Shown one piece after another: positions 1-10,671 of a DNA stretch of 64,000 nt. Each line of letters opens with the position of its first letter. The first letter of the stretch is position 1. This stretch comes from Ailurus styani (taxonomy: Eukaryota; Chordata; Mammalia; Carnivora; Ailuridae). Location of the stretch: assembly GCA_002007465.1 (NCBI GenBank), contig LNAC01000009.1, forward strand, positions 4,524,910 through 4,588,909. The letters run 5' to 3'. The position numbers were made by a program, and so were the translations under genes. Under the pieces are notes generated by a model, which ran no database searches, was not told the origin of the DNA, and was given only the letters and a program-made list of their open reading frames with translations.

Positions 1-155
1 GAAAACAGAGAAATAGCAAACTCTGACCAGCTAATATTTTGGGGCTAATATAATCCTGCTTCTCAAACCAGATAGGAACAATGCATAAAGGAAAACTATA
101 GGCCTATTTTACTTATAAGCAGATGCAAAAAGTCCTAAACAAAACATTGCTAACT

Positions 156-316
156 GGGGGTGCCTGGGCGGCTCAGTCAGTTAAGCATCCAAGTCTTGAT
201 TTCAGCTCAGTGTTGTGAGATGGAGCTGGCACCAGGCTCCACACTGGGTGTGGAGCCTGCTTAAGATTCTTTCACTCCCTCTGTCCCTCCCTTTACCACT
301 CTCACTAACTCTCTCC

Positions 317-345
<29 letters not shown>
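156..345 (+). mobile_element. CAN-SINE (older copy)
   Basis: A tRNA-Lys-derived carnivore SINE begins with the box A-like head 'tgcctgggcggctcagtcag' and ends in a pure A tract at 317-345. The flanks 'attgctaactg' and 'attcctaactg' form an 11-bp target-site duplication with one mismatch. It interrupts the L1 ORF2 relic. Confidence 0.93.
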
Positions 346-347
<2 letters not shown>

Positions 348-1249
348 CCTAACTGAATCCAATGTATTAAAAATACATTAAAAATGTATTAGAAATAATA
401 CATAATATTCAAGGAATTCACAGATAGTTCAGCATCAGAAAACTCTCCCATTTAACTCAAAGTTAACAAGGGAGAGAAATAATACATGATAATATCAATT
501 GGTACAGAAAAGGTATTTTATAAGATCCAGTTCCTTTTTATAATTAAAAAAAGCTCAAAACTTGAAGTAGAAAAAAATTTATTTATTTTGATAAAGTCTG
601 TACATCCTCAAATAAGTAATATACATAAGAGAAAATTTTAGACATATATATCTTCACATCCTGGACAAAAACAAGATGGCCCTAATAATAACTCATACTG
701 TTTAGCAAATATTAGAAATTCTAATTAATACTATAAGGAAATAAGATTGTGAAGTTTGGAAGGGAAGACCTAAAACTCATTATTGATAGATGTGACTAAC
801 TAGGCACCAACAGAATTAAGAGACCAATTATGAGAACAAGAGAATGCAGCTAAGATTGCTCAGACATGAGCTTTACCTAAAAAAAAATCAGTATTTTCCT
901 ACTCCAGCGATAGCCTACTAGAAAATGTAATAAAAAATGAAATACCAAAAGATGTAATAAATATAATATGTAATAAAAGAAATCATAAGCAGAACAAAGG
1001 ACAATAAAAAATCACATCGCAATTGCAACAAAAATTAGTTATCAGAGAATTAAACCAAGAACTTATAAGGACCTCCATGAACCGAACTTTAAAACTTGAA
1101 TAACTGATAACCCTTGGAAAGGATGACTTAATCTTATAACCAAGTCAATTCTCCCCAGACTAATGAAGAAATTCACTGCCATCCCCGTCACAAGTACAGT
1201 TCTATGAATAAGTGTGTGTATATGTGTATTTTCTTTGAAAAGAAAACTG

Positions 1250-1459
1250 GGGGCGCCTGGGTGGCTCAGTGGGTTAAAGCCTCTGCTTTCGGCTCAGGTC
1301 ATGATCTCAGGGTCCTGGGATCAAGGCCCACATCGGGCTCTCTGCTGAGCAGGGAGCCTGCTTCCCCCCCCCCAACCCCTGCCTGTCTCCCTGCCTCCTT
1401 GTGATCTCTCTCCCTCTGTGAAATAAATAAATAAAATCCTAAAAAAAAAAAAAAAAAAA
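1250..1459 (+). mobile_element. CAN-SINE (musteloid type)
   Basis: This is a full-length SINE with head 'gggcgcctgggtggctcagt', a CT-rich right half, an 'aaataaataaataaaatcct' tail and poly-A. The flanking 'gaaaagaaaact' and 'gaaaaggaaact' form a 12-bp TSD with one mismatch. A small open frame read through its head encodes only SINE-derived residues. Confidence 0.96.
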
Positions 1460-1708
1460 GAAAAGGAAACTTGGTAAATCTACTCTGAAAATTATATGGA
1501 GTAATGGAAGATACATGAAGAACAAAGTCAAACTTTCAAAAAGTATATATATCAAAGTCAACTTTCAAAAAACAAAACAAAACAAAACAGCATAGAGGGG
1601 GTGACTTTCCCTACCAAACAGTAAGATCTACTACATAGTACTAAAAGCCATAGTACTAAAAAAAAAAGCCTCCTGCAGTGTTGGCACAAGAACAGAAAAC
1701 ATAATCAA

Positions 1709-1906
1709 GGGGCCCTGGGTGGCTCAGTGGGTTAAGTCTCTGCCTTTGGCTTTGGTCATGATCCCGGGGTCCTGGGATCGAGGCCCGCCTCGGGCTCCCT
1801 GCTGAGCAGGGAGCCTGCTTCCTCCTCTCTCTGCCTGCCTCTCTGCCTACTTGTGATCTCTCTCTCTCTCTGTCAAATAAATAAATAAAATCTTAAAAAA
1901 AAAAAC
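1709..1906 (+). mobile_element. CAN-SINE (musteloid type)
   Basis: Full-length SINE with an intact head and an AAATAAATAAAATCTT-type tail. Exact 9-bp direct repeats 'cataatcaa' at 1700-1708 and 1907-1915 mark the insertion site. High similarity to the copies at 39391 and 53258 suggests recent activity. Confidence 0.96.
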
Positions 1907-2689
1907 CATAATCAATACAACAACACAGAGAACTCCAAGACCTACCCACATAAGCATGGGAACTTAAAAGAGGTAGAGATAGGAAAAGGATGGATGACTT
2001 TAGTGAAAAATGGCTCTATCTATAAGCAAATTATAACCAAATCCCGGTTTAGCCTCATGCACAAGGGGAGGATGTACTTTAGGTAAATTAAAGATCTAAT
2101 GTGAAAGCTAAAAATCACAGGGCTAACAGAAACGAATGTGGGAGGATGTCTCTGGGCTAAGGGAAAGGCAAGGGGGCTTCCTTACCAAAACTTGAAAAGC
2201 ACAAACCATCATGCACAAATTTGCTGGATTTGATTACATCAAAATAAAGAAGTGGTGCTTAATAAAAAAAAAAAACATAACATGGGCCAATTAAGAGTCA
2301 GATGATAGGATTGAGATTTTTTTCAAAGTCTAAAACTGACAAGGGATTAACATCTAGAATATACTAGGAACTCTGTAAAGCAGTACGAAGAGGGCATCAA
2401 GTCTAATAGAAAAATGGGCAAATGATATGACAGGCAATTTACAGAAAAAGAAACCCCCAAAGCTAATAAGCACATGAAGTGATGCTTGAACTCATTAGCA
2501 GTCAAAGAAATGCAAATTAAAACAAGATAGCACTTTACACCTTTAGCCTGGCAAAAACTAGAAAGCTGGGTAATACCAATTAATGGCAGAAATGAGGAAG
2601 ATAGGATCCCTCACACATGGCCAATGGGAGTGTAAATTGGTAAAGCCTCTTTGGAGAGCCTTCCCATAGTACTTATGCAAATCAAGCGC

Positions 2690-2712
2690 ACACACACACA
2701 CACACACACACA
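2690..2712. repeat. (CA)n microsatellite
   Basis: An uninterrupted CA dinucleotide run of about 11-12 units lies at the 3' side of the L1 relic. Confidence 0.95.
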
Positions 2713-2880
2713 CTCTAGGATCCACGGAAATTCTAACATATGTGCACAATGGGAAACCTACAAGGATGCTTGCTGCAGGTTTGTGGGAGGACAGTGGTAC
2801 CCTGGGTTGGCCCTCGCTATTATTACGAAGCAAAGGATCGTAACGACACACAGTGACATGGATAGATCTTAAGAACAGTT

Positions 2881-3884
2881 AATATTACACAATACACACA
2901 GCTTACATACACTATAACCAGATACACGCCCCCCCACCCTCAGTGTGCACGTCTTTCCAAAACCCCCAGTGAACAAGCCACATTGGGCTTCTCCGTCCTT
3001 ATCAGCATGAAGTCACTGATGTGATGATCTCTTATCACACTGATCTAATGGGATGTTTTGTAGGACGTGGAAGCAATCCAGATCAACTTGGACTATTTCA
3101 TGGCAGAGGATGGGAGTGTTAAGATAGCCTTGGGACAAAACGACGAAACCACAACCAACTACGGTTGTCTTGTTTTAGATCATCTTTTCTGATTGGAATA
3201 GAAAAGAATGTGTTCCCCAAATCAGCAGGTGCACAGGTACCTGAGGCTCCAAGAGCGATACCACACCCAACAGGGCAGCTGCACTCTGCACGTCAGGGAA
3301 TGAAAGATGGAACAAGGCCCTTTCGGGGAAGAGGGGAGGCTTCCATGAGGAGCAAGGGCAGCCCCTCCGTTCAACCCAGTGGGCAGGAAGGAAGCACAGG
3401 GCAGGCAAGGAGTCCGGGGGCTGTGCGCCGACAGAGTATGCACCTGATGGCTACTCTTTTATTTGTGCAGAACTGCCTTTTACACTTAGCATTTGGGGGA
3501 GAATTTTCCCAAAACTTTGCTCCTTAAAGATGCCATTTTCGAAGGCCACGCCATATTCCATCCCGTGGAGATGTACAATCCATTTGGCCAGTCCCCTGCT
3601 GTTGGCTGGTGGGCACCTCCTGGGGCAAAGGGCGCCCAGCCCCATCCACAGGGGGCCAATGGCTTTCAGCACTTCTGCTCCACGGAAACCTGGCTCTCCC
3701 TGCCCTGGGGTCCTCTTTCGGGAGCTTCTCCGGCACAGCTCTGCCTCTGTGAACCCCACCTCCACCCTGCCCACCTGAGACAAGCCTGGCAGCGGGGCGG
3801 GAGGGAAGGGGGAGTGGACCTCCCCAGCACTGTCCCTGCATGGCTGTTTACATCCACTCAATCCGTAGACCCAGAAAGTCACTA
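2881..3884. other. Mostly unclassified DNA
   Basis: No gene is recognised. The stretch 3530-3615 resembles an antisense L1 3' relic ('atattccatcccgtggagat' followed by 'ccagtcccct'), at low confidence. Open frames across 3165-4083 on both strands have no recognisable domain, run into the neighbouring CA-rich tract, and are judged to be chance. Confidence 0.5.
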
Positions 3885-4075
3885 CACACTCACACACGTA
3901 CACACACACAGAGTACAAATAACCACTCAGCGTTTTCTTAAAGACACAAATGTTTATCCACAGCCACACAGACGCACTAAAGCACACAAACCCATGTGAA
4001 CCCAGAAACCATCCAAATATACACACAGACACTTGCACAGGTGTATACACACTCACATAATACATAAATGCACAT
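3885..4075. repeat. Degenerate CA-rich tract (first of three)
   Basis: Interrupted CA/ACAC runs dominate these bases, with scattered substitutions. It reads as an old expanded microsatellite. Confidence 0.8.
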
Positions 4076-4134
4076 GATGACACAGAGGTACACAGATCTC
4101 TCGATCCACCCCCACCACAAACCCACTACTCCCA

Positions 4135-4815
4135 GAACCTTCTCCGTCCTGGCTGATGGTGATTCTCTCCTTCTAGTTTCTCAAGCCAAAAATCTTGGAG
4201 TCATCCCCGACTCCACTCTCTTACCCCGCATTCCCATCCATCAGGAAATCTTGTTTCCAGGACTTTCCCCAAATATCCGTAATAAACCACTTTTCACTGC
4301 CTCCACCCCTATCAAGGACCACTGGACTCCTAGGACCAGGCTCCTAACTGGCTTCCCTACTCTCCCTTTGCCCCAGAGTCTACTCTGAAAGCATCAGTAT
4401 GATCCTTCAAAAAAGCTGGTTAGAAAACACCATGCTCAAAACCCTGCAAAGACTCCACATTTCACCCACAATTAAAAGCCAAGTCCCTAGGAAAGAGCCA
4501 AGGATTCTGTGAACTGGCCCCCATCGCCTGGCTCACACAGAGTCCCTTATAACTCTCTGCCACTCACTCCACCTCTTTGCTCATCCTTGAACTTGGCCCT
4601 GTGCTCCCGCCTTGGGGCCCTTACACTGGCTGATCCCCTTGCCTGGCCCCTGTAACATACTACATAATTTTTAAGAACTGTTTAGCTCTATCATCTCTTG
4701 TCTGTCTCTGTTAGAATGGAAGTTGCGTGAAGAGACCACGTTTTGCTCCCTAAAGGACAAAAGAGAGTGCCATAGCAGGTGCTTGGTACGTATCTGCTGA
4801 GTGAGGGAACGAATG
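4135..4815 (+). mobile_element. L2 LINE 3' portion, sense
   Basis: The order of segments matches the 3' half of L2: 'gccaaaaatcttggagtcat', then 'catccatcaggaaatcttg', then 'cctaactggcttccctactc', then the region describing the final ORF part, ending near 'gcttggtacgtatctgctga'. It is an ancient copy broken by many substitutions and codes for nothing. Confidence 0.85.
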
Positions 4816-4819
4816 TGTC

Positions 4820-5028
4820 GTGCGCACATGCGTACATGCTCACACACACCATCTGCACAAACACACGCCCACGTGTGCACACTGCCAAACACACATGCAA
4901 AGACTCTCAGGCCCTGGCCTGGGAACCGTGTGTATTCTGAGGCACACCGACACATAGGCACACATTCAGTACACACACACGTGCGTGGACACACACGTTC
5001 ACACAGGCATCGAGCACACACAGAAAAT
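4820..5028. repeat. Degenerate CA-rich tract (second of three)
   Basis: Imperfect CA, CACG and CATG runs between an L2 3' end and an MaLR LTR. Several stretches alternate purine and pyrimidine. Confidence 0.8.
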
Positions 5029-5031
5029 ACA

Positions 5032-5570
5032 TGCTGTTCCAGCCACCTACTGCGCCTAGCAAACTACCCCAAACTTGGTGGCACCAAACAACCATCTGAC
5101 TGGGCTCCTGGCTTCCATGGGGGTGGCTTGTTGCTGCTCCACCATGACAGGGACCTCAGCTGGAAAGGATCAAATGGCTAGAGGCACCTTCCCTCACATG
5201 TCTGGCACGTGGCCTGAGATGACTTCCGTGGCCGGTGCTCCTCGGGCATCTCTCTCCCTCCTGAGGTCTCAGGGCCTCACCACGGGGTCTCCCTATGTGT
5301 CCTCTCTAGCACGGGGGCCCAGGAGTAGCTGGTTTGTGAGATGGCAGCTCAGGACTCCAAGAGTGACTGTTCTTAGGGGCAAGGTGGGTGCTGCACAGCC
5401 TTGTATGGCCTTGCCTGGGAAATCACACCGTGTCCCCCATGTCACATTCACGTAGCTGAAGCAGTCGCAGGCCCTCCCAGATTCAGGTGGGAGAGGACAG
5501 GGACCCCACCTCTCGATGGGAGAAATGTGAAGGAAGAAGTGTGACCCTATTTTAAAATCGCCACACGTGT
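5032..5570 (-). mobile_element. MaLR-type solo LTR, antisense
   Basis: The start ('ctactgcgcctagcaaacta', 'ttggtggc') and the end ('ctcccagattcaggtgggag', 'ccacctctcgatgggag') match the antisense strand of an ERVL-MaLR LTR. Copies of the same LTR family occur near 29.1, 36.4 and 42.0/48.9 kb. There is no internal retroviral coding region. Subfamily is not determined. Confidence 0.65.
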
Positions 5571-5571
5571 G

Positions 5572-5825
5572 CACACACAGGGATGATTACACACACACAC
5601 ACATCTATACACACATATACACACAAGACACACCTATACGCAAACATAACCATGCATACAGTCTTAGATCTCGTCCTCAGAACCTCTGCTCTGAAAGAAA
5701 ACTTAGGAAAACATATATGTGCATATAAACACGCATGTAATACGGACCATGTCACACAAATACACCCACAGTCACATCCCGGTACACCTGCGTTTACTCA
5801 CACACATATGCACACATGCTCACGG
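5572..5825. repeat. Degenerate CA-rich tract (third of three)
   Basis: ACAC/ATAC/CACA runs with interruptions. A mid-segment (5650-5720) is less repetitive. This tract borders the MaLR LTR directly. Confidence 0.78.
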
Positions 5826-6009
5826 TCACGGGCCCTGCCCTGGAGGGGCCACCTTGGTACCTGCAGCTGACCTGCTTGCTCCTTGCCCCACGCACACAGC
5901 TGAGCTGGAGCCAGGACGGGCTGGAGAACCTCGGCTGGTTATGGGGTGGGCCTACTCTCCTCACCACCCTCCCCTTGTGGCCGGGGCCTGGCAAGAAGGA
6001 AAACAAATA

Positions 6010-6720
6010 ACCTTGCAGTGTTTAAATAAGCAAAGTTTTGTGCAAAGCAGAGGTTAATGTACTTTATTGTTCAATGTCATGTTTATGGTGGATTGGTGGA
6101 GGGAAAAATGTGATTAATTGCCCCGAAGCCCACGGATCTACAATTATTTGGTTGTTGTGAACAAATAAAGGACTACAGTATTCATCATATTCAAATGAGG
6201 CAGCAGAATAAATGATGGCGGGCCGGGTAGGAACAAAACCTAGGCGTGTTCCCGCACAATCGGAAGGCGACTGGCACCTTGTCAACCAGGCGCAGGGTGG
6301 TGACGGGAGCCGAACCCGTTTGTCTCTGTACCGCCAGCAAGGGCTGGGCTGACCCTGCAGGTGCCGGCGTTAATTCATGTCACACCTCGCGCCTCCATCC
6401 TTCGTGGTATGAAAACCAGGCGCCAATTTTGTAATAAAGACTTGTTTCCGACGAGGCCCAGTTTGGGGCGGGGGCACAGATCTTCATTAAAGCCCCTTTC
6501 CCGGGCCACGCTCGTTACAGAGCACAGGTACTGGCTAAATGTGTCCGATCATTCATCATGATTTTGCCCTCCACTTTGTCACAGTGTGGGGATTTAAGGA
6601 AGATAGATGGTACAAGATGTTGTCTCCTCCACAGACGCTTTCTGCTCTGGTAAGTGTGTCCGATGCAGAATTATTTTGCCACTTTATTATTTCCTAGTGA
6701 GTGTTTGTCAGAGCTTCGCC
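6010..6720. promoter_or_regulatory. Candidate conserved noncoding island A
   Basis: About 700 bp of repeat-free, high-complexity DNA, AT-rich against GC-rich flanks. It carries many homeodomain-type cores, for example 'tgattaattg' at 6111-6120, and CATCAT/CATAAT words. No long open frame stands out. It also contains a duplicated module: TGTGTCCGAT then ATTTTGCC occurs at 6540-6568 and again at 6655-6680. The enhancer role is inferred from composition only; conservation could not be measured. Confidence 0.45.
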
Positions 6721-7809
6721 TCTTGGAAGGAGCGAGTTGTTTCCTGTCACTCAGGGATGTCTCGGGAGCCGTGATGCTTGGCTGGGCTTGCCAGCCAGCT
6801 GGAACCTGGGCAGGGTCCCCAGGCAAGGCTGGGGGGGGTGGTCCTGGGAGTCTGGGCCACAGGGCGAATGTCAAATCCAACCAAAATGGTGGGGGGAGGC
6901 AGGCTTTAGGAGAAGATGGGGCATGGGGGCTTTAGATATGCTGGGTTGGGGGAGTAAAGCAGGCATCTTTCAGGATCTGACCTGGCTGTAGTCCAGCCCG
7001 CTGGACAGGGAGCTGTTTGAACCAGTGTCCAAAGGGCTGTAAGAGCTTGGCCTTGAGCTGAGCCAGCTGGAGAGGGTATGGGCAAGGCTGGGGCCCTGCG
7101 GGGCTGCTGATGGCCTTAGAGCAGTGTGGCCAATTCTGGTACCCACTGCTGACACCAGATGAGCTTCCTGCCCCGATCAGGATGGCTGAGGGGCCATGAT
7201 GTGACCAACAGGGATGCCAGGTGGGCAAAGATCACACCAGGCTGAAGATGGGGATGGGTTCAGCCTGAAGCCCAAAGTCTAGCCCAGAGCCCAGGGAACT
7301 CTTGGAAATATGGAACTTCATTCTGGGCAGTGCCAGGCCACAGAGGGGAGGGCCCTGAAATCTGACAGCGAATCTGGCCCCAGGGAGAAAGTAGGGTATC
7401 TGGGGGCCGCCAGCCCGTCCTGTGGTCCTTCCTCCTTTGTGCTTGCTTTGCAAGAGTCTCTCCACTGGCCCCATCCTCCTGGGTACCCACTTCCCATTGA
7501 CTTCCCCCGACTCTTGGCTGGGCCCAGGATGCTCATCTGTTTCAGCCTCTCAACCACACAGGAGTGAAATTTAATTTGTCTCTGCTGCTACCCCCACCCC
7601 AGTCCGACTGGTTAATCCAGAAGGAATACTCCCCCGAGGTTTGGGGAGAACACAGAACCAATCCAAGAAGAACCCAAGCAGAGGTACCTGGGGCACAGGG
7701 TCCTGTGTGAGGGTGCCCACCTTTCTCTGGCACCCAGACATCACTGCTCGAGTCCATCTTGATAATGTGTAGATATCCCTCCCTCCTCAAAGTCTCTCCA
7801 GAGGCCGCA
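6721..7809. other. Unique GC-rich DNA, no gene seen
   Basis: No repeat family, splice-bounded exon or RNA gene is recognised. Short open frames on both strands lack any domain. Confidence 0.5.
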
Positions 7810-7965
7810 TGATGTAAGATAAAGAGCTCAGTTTGAGAATCGGACAAGCCTGGGTCCAACGCACTAACTAGCTGTAATGTTTTTAAGCCTCTGTCTCCCT
7901 ATCTGTAAAATAAGGGACAATGAGATGCCGTTCCCCTCGGAAGGTCTTGCCATGGATCCTGGAAC
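7810..7965 (+). mobile_element. MIR SINE, sense
   Basis: The MIR order is visible: 'aagcctgggtccaac' (tRNA-related part and core), 'ctagctgtaatg', then 'cctatctgtaaaataaggga'. It is an ancient diverged copy. Confidence 0.8.
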
Positions 7966-8399
7966 GTTCTATCAACTCCGATGTCCCCACCCTGCCTCCT
8001 CTCTCTGGTTGCTGGCTGCTAGGAGTCCCTCATTCCCCCTGACCTGTCCCCCCTGGGCCTGGACTTCCTCGCTGGCATCCAGAGTGTCACAGATGAAGCA
8101 GCCTACCTTGTCAGCCGGCGGCTGCTTTTCTGCCCCAGACACTCCCCCGTCCACCCAGGGTGAACAGCCCCAGAGGGAATCTTAACAGTTTCAATCAGCC
8201 GCTAACTCCCCGGCCATTCCCCCCCCACCTCTCCCCCAGGCCCTTGGCTGAGCCCTGGGACACAGTGCCTGCCCTTCAGGAGCTGGGAGGAGGGAAGAAA
8301 GAGAGCAGGGGGTTGGATGTGAACAGGTCCTTACTCCAAACACACGTTACCGCCTCCAGGGGCCTCTGCCGGCGCTGGTCTCAGGCCAAAAGCCCCAGG
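7966..8399. other. Unique DNA, no gene seen
   Basis: Pyrimidine-rich unique sequence with no recognised repeat or exon. Confidence 0.45.
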
Positions 8400-9130
8400 G
8401 GATGGGTATTCACTTACCGAGCCCCGACCTCGGCTGGACCCGCTGCGCCTCGCTGACTCCGCGCGGTAGCACCGGGGAGGGGGGAGGGAGCGCCGCTCTC
8501 ACCCCCACTTTGCAGTTGAGCAAACTGAGTCCGCAGACGCAGTAACGTGCTCGAGATCTCGCAGGGAGAGATTCGAACCCGCGAGGCTTCGGGCGCCTTG
8601 ATCTCGCGGTTGCCAGCCTGCAGATAGGCTCACCGACCGAGCAGCCGCGATTGACAAGCACTGCGTCCAATCAGAACCCAGTCCCGTTCCGGCTCAGATT
8701 TTTTTTTTTTCTACTCCGCCCCCTTCCAAACTCCTGGCTCCCCATTCCTACCAGGGGTTCCAGGTAGGACCCCCAAATCTGCTATTCCGTGCAGTTTCAT
8801 GTGTAGGGTCTAGCTGCCTTTTTTCTCCCTCAGTTTATTAGGATGTTGTCTTTTGTGGCTTGTCTCCCACTACTTCATTCATTCAGCAAACACAGGACTC
8901 GTTCTGCGCGGTGAGATCGAACCAGCTGGTGGTGGGAGCCAGCGCGAGGGGCGGGCCGGGAAGGGCTGGCCGAGCTCCCCGCGCGGTGACTCGTGAGGCA
9001 ATGGCAGCTAGTGAGGTTGGAGGAACCAGCTAGTGAGGTTGGGCGCACGGAGCTCCGCTGGTCCTGGAGGCGTGGGGCGGGCACTGTTCGCCGCCCCGAG
9101 GCCCTGCTGGTGGGGAGCAGCGGCGGCCCG
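8400..9130. promoter_or_regulatory. CpG-rich block, possible weak CpG island
   Basis: CpG dinucleotides are dense at about 8405-8650 and 8900-9130 compared with the rest of the window. GC-box-like words occur ('ggggcgggccgggaagg', 'gtggggcgggcac'). An MIR relic accounts for part of the first cluster. A 15-bp word 'agctagtgaggttgg' is repeated at 9006-9020 and 9028-9042. No first exon or downstream coding exon can be recognised. It could be a promoter of a noncoding transcript, a CpG-rich enhancer, or simply GC-rich DNA. Confidence 0.35.
8498..8640 (-). mobile_element. MIR SINE, antisense
   Basis: The sequence 'ccactttgcagttgagcaaa' followed by 'ctgagtccgcag' and 'agattcgaacccgcg' is the antisense MIR core. 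It is unusually CpG-rich for so old a repeat. Confidence 0.75.
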
Positions 9131-9149
9131 GGCCTTTCCTCCATCCCCC

Positions 9150-9430
9150 AAGCTATGCCCCGGGTTGGGCTTGCATCCACTCTCAGCAGGACTGTGGCCC
9201 CAGCCACCTCATGGCCTTCGTACTTTCCGTCTCCCCGCCTCTTTCCATTCTGCAGCCTGAGTGATTGTCCTTAAACACAGATCTACTGATATCACCTCCT
9301 GCTTCAGAAACCTCAGGGGTTCCCCACGGCCTACCTACTTTAAACCTAAACCCCGAACTGGGCATTCAAGGCCTTTCATGATCCAGCGCCAACCTACCCA
9401 ATGCCACCACCTGCAGGCTTGGTTTTAGCC
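9150..9430 (+). mobile_element. L2 LINE 3' fragment, sense
   Basis: The L2-like order is 'cctgagtgattgtccttaaa', 'cagaaacctcaggggttcc', 'ggcattcaaggcctttcatg'. The copy is highly diverged. Confidence 0.65.
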
Positions 9431-9579
9431 TATCACTGAAATTCATTCTCTCCATGGATTTCCTCCGCTGTGAAGTGGGGATAGTCCTAGTACTTACTAG
9501 AGCAGCCTGCATTTTCCAAAGATGTCAGCCGCAATGTAGATGCCACTCCACAAGCTCTATTCTGGTAAGAAACATGACT

Positions 9580-9979
9580 TTTTCCAGGAGATGGTGGGAA
9601 CGGTGTTCCCTCCCCTTGAACTTGCGTGGACCTTTCCCACTGCCTTAACAGGGCAAAAGCGATGCCATGTGACTCCTGAGGCTAGGTCATGAAAACACCA
9701 GGTACACTGCTGTTCTCCTCGGAGGCTCACTCTTAGAACCTGGCTGCTGTGCTGCCAAGAAGCTAAGCAGCCCCGTGGAGAGGCCGTTGTAGGTTCTGGT
9801 TGGCTGTGGGCACCAACTGGCCAGCCATGAGTGTGAGCCATCCCGAAAGCCATCTGCCCCAACCCATGCCACGTGGAGCTGAGATGAGCTGACCCTGCCA
9901 AGCCCTAGAGCAAAATAAATGATAATTGTTATTCTAAGCCACTGTTTTAGGGCAGCCTGTCACATAGCAAAACAGGACA
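9580..9979 (+). mobile_element. MaLR (MLT1-type) LTR, sense
   Basis: The LTR 3' part is clear: 'ccagccatgagtgtgagcca', 'gcaaaataaatgataattgt', 'taagccactgttttagggca', ending in the expected CA near 9979. The AATAAA-like signal is at the usual LTR position. It is a solo, noncoding relic. Confidence 0.8.
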
Positions 9980-10321
9980 GAAATGCCTACCCCAAAGGTT
10001 GTCATTGTAGGGTGGACGAGTGTATTCGTTTGCTTAAGGGCGCCATCACAAAACACCAGAGGCTGGGTGATCTTACACAACAGAAATGTATTCTCTCACA
10101 AGTCTGGAGGCTGGAAGTGTGAAATCAAGGTGTCAATGGGGTTGGGCTCTTCCTAGACCTCTCTTCTTGGGTGCAGATGGCTGCCTTCTCCCTGAATCTT
10201 TCTGTGGTCTTCCCTCTCTATGTATCCTAATCTCCCCTTCTCCTAGGGACACCAGTCACATTGGCTTAGGGCCCACCCTGACCTCTATCTAACTCAATTA
10301 CCCCTCTAAAGGCCCTATCTC

Positions 10322-10582
10322 ATATGTCAATTATATCTCAATAAAACTGAAAGAAAACAGGGTGCCTGGGTGGCTCAGTCGATTAAGCTACTGCCTTCGG
10401 CTCAGGTCATGATCCCGGGGTCCTGGGATTGAGCCCCAAATCAGGCTCACTGCTCAGTGGAGAGCCTGCTTCTCCCTCTCCTTGTGCCTGCTGCTCTGCC
10501 TACTTGTGCTCGCTCTCTCTCTGTCAAATAAATAAACAAAATCTTTAAAAAAAAACAATAAAACTGGAAGAAAACAAAGACT
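10322..10582 (+). mobile_element. Short L1 3'-tail insertion inside the LTR
   Basis: Once the SINE is ignored, about 42 bp reading 'gtcaattatatctcaataaa' plus a short purine-rich tail remains where the LTR should be continuous. That motif is common at L1 3' ends. The flanking 'ctatctc' at 10315-10321 and 10583-10589 may be its short target-site duplication. Confidence 0.5.
10360..10555 (+). mobile_element. CAN-SINE
   Basis: A full-length SINE with head 'ggtgcctgggtggctcagtc' and tail 'aaataaataaacaaaatctt'. The duplicated flank, about 20 bp and beginning 'caataaaactg', occurs at 10339 and 10556 with one mismatch. It inserted into the L1-tail scrap inside the MaLR LTR, giving a three-layer nest. 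Confidence 0.96.
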
Positions 10583-10671
10583 CTATCTCCAAATACAGTC
10601 ACACCCTGGGTACAGAGGTCTAGGATATCAACATATGAAGCTGGGGGAATACGATTCAGCCCAGAACAATG

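Larger units (their letters stand above)
1..2880 (+). mobile_element. Decayed L1 (ORF2 and 3' part), sense strand
   Basis: The sequence follows the A-rich sense strand of an old mammalian L1. Near 85-160 it has the reverse-transcriptase stretch around 'aaactataggcctattt' and 'gcagatgcaaaaa'. Near 2450-2660 it has the ORF2 C-terminal stretch ('aatgcaaattaaaac', 'ggagtgtaaattgg'). Frames are destroyed by stops and indels, so no protein is made. Three CAN-SINEs interrupt it. The left end lies outside the window, and the 3' limit near 2880 is approximate. The subfamily (an L1M type) cannot be fixed by eye. Confidence 0.75.
10021..10668 (-). mobile_element. MaLR (MLT1-type) LTR, antisense, interrupted
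   Basis: It begins TGT ('tgtattcgtttgc') and runs through 'gtctggaggctggaag', 'agggcccaccctgacctcta', and 'aacatatgaagctgggggaa' to 'attcagcccagaaca'. A 196-bp CAN-SINE and a short L1-tail-like scrap split it between 10321 and 10583. Together with the LTR at 9580 it lies in opposite orientation, so these are independent insertions. Confidence 0.88.

Noticed and set aside
1250..1330. tRNA-like sequence with box A/B-like words
   Set aside because: It belongs to the tRNA-Lys-derived head of a SINE. It lacks a foldable complete tRNA and is present in every SINE copy.
3451..4083. 210-codon open frame on the - strand overlapping 168 codons on the + strand
   Set aside because: Both run into the CA-rich tract. 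Cysteine/valine or histidine/threonine runs come from the repeat, and there are no domains.
5032..5570. Possible exogenous or recent retrovirus
   Set aside because: The LTR-like pieces are ancient, solo MaLR relics. No internal gag, pol or env region accompanies any of them.
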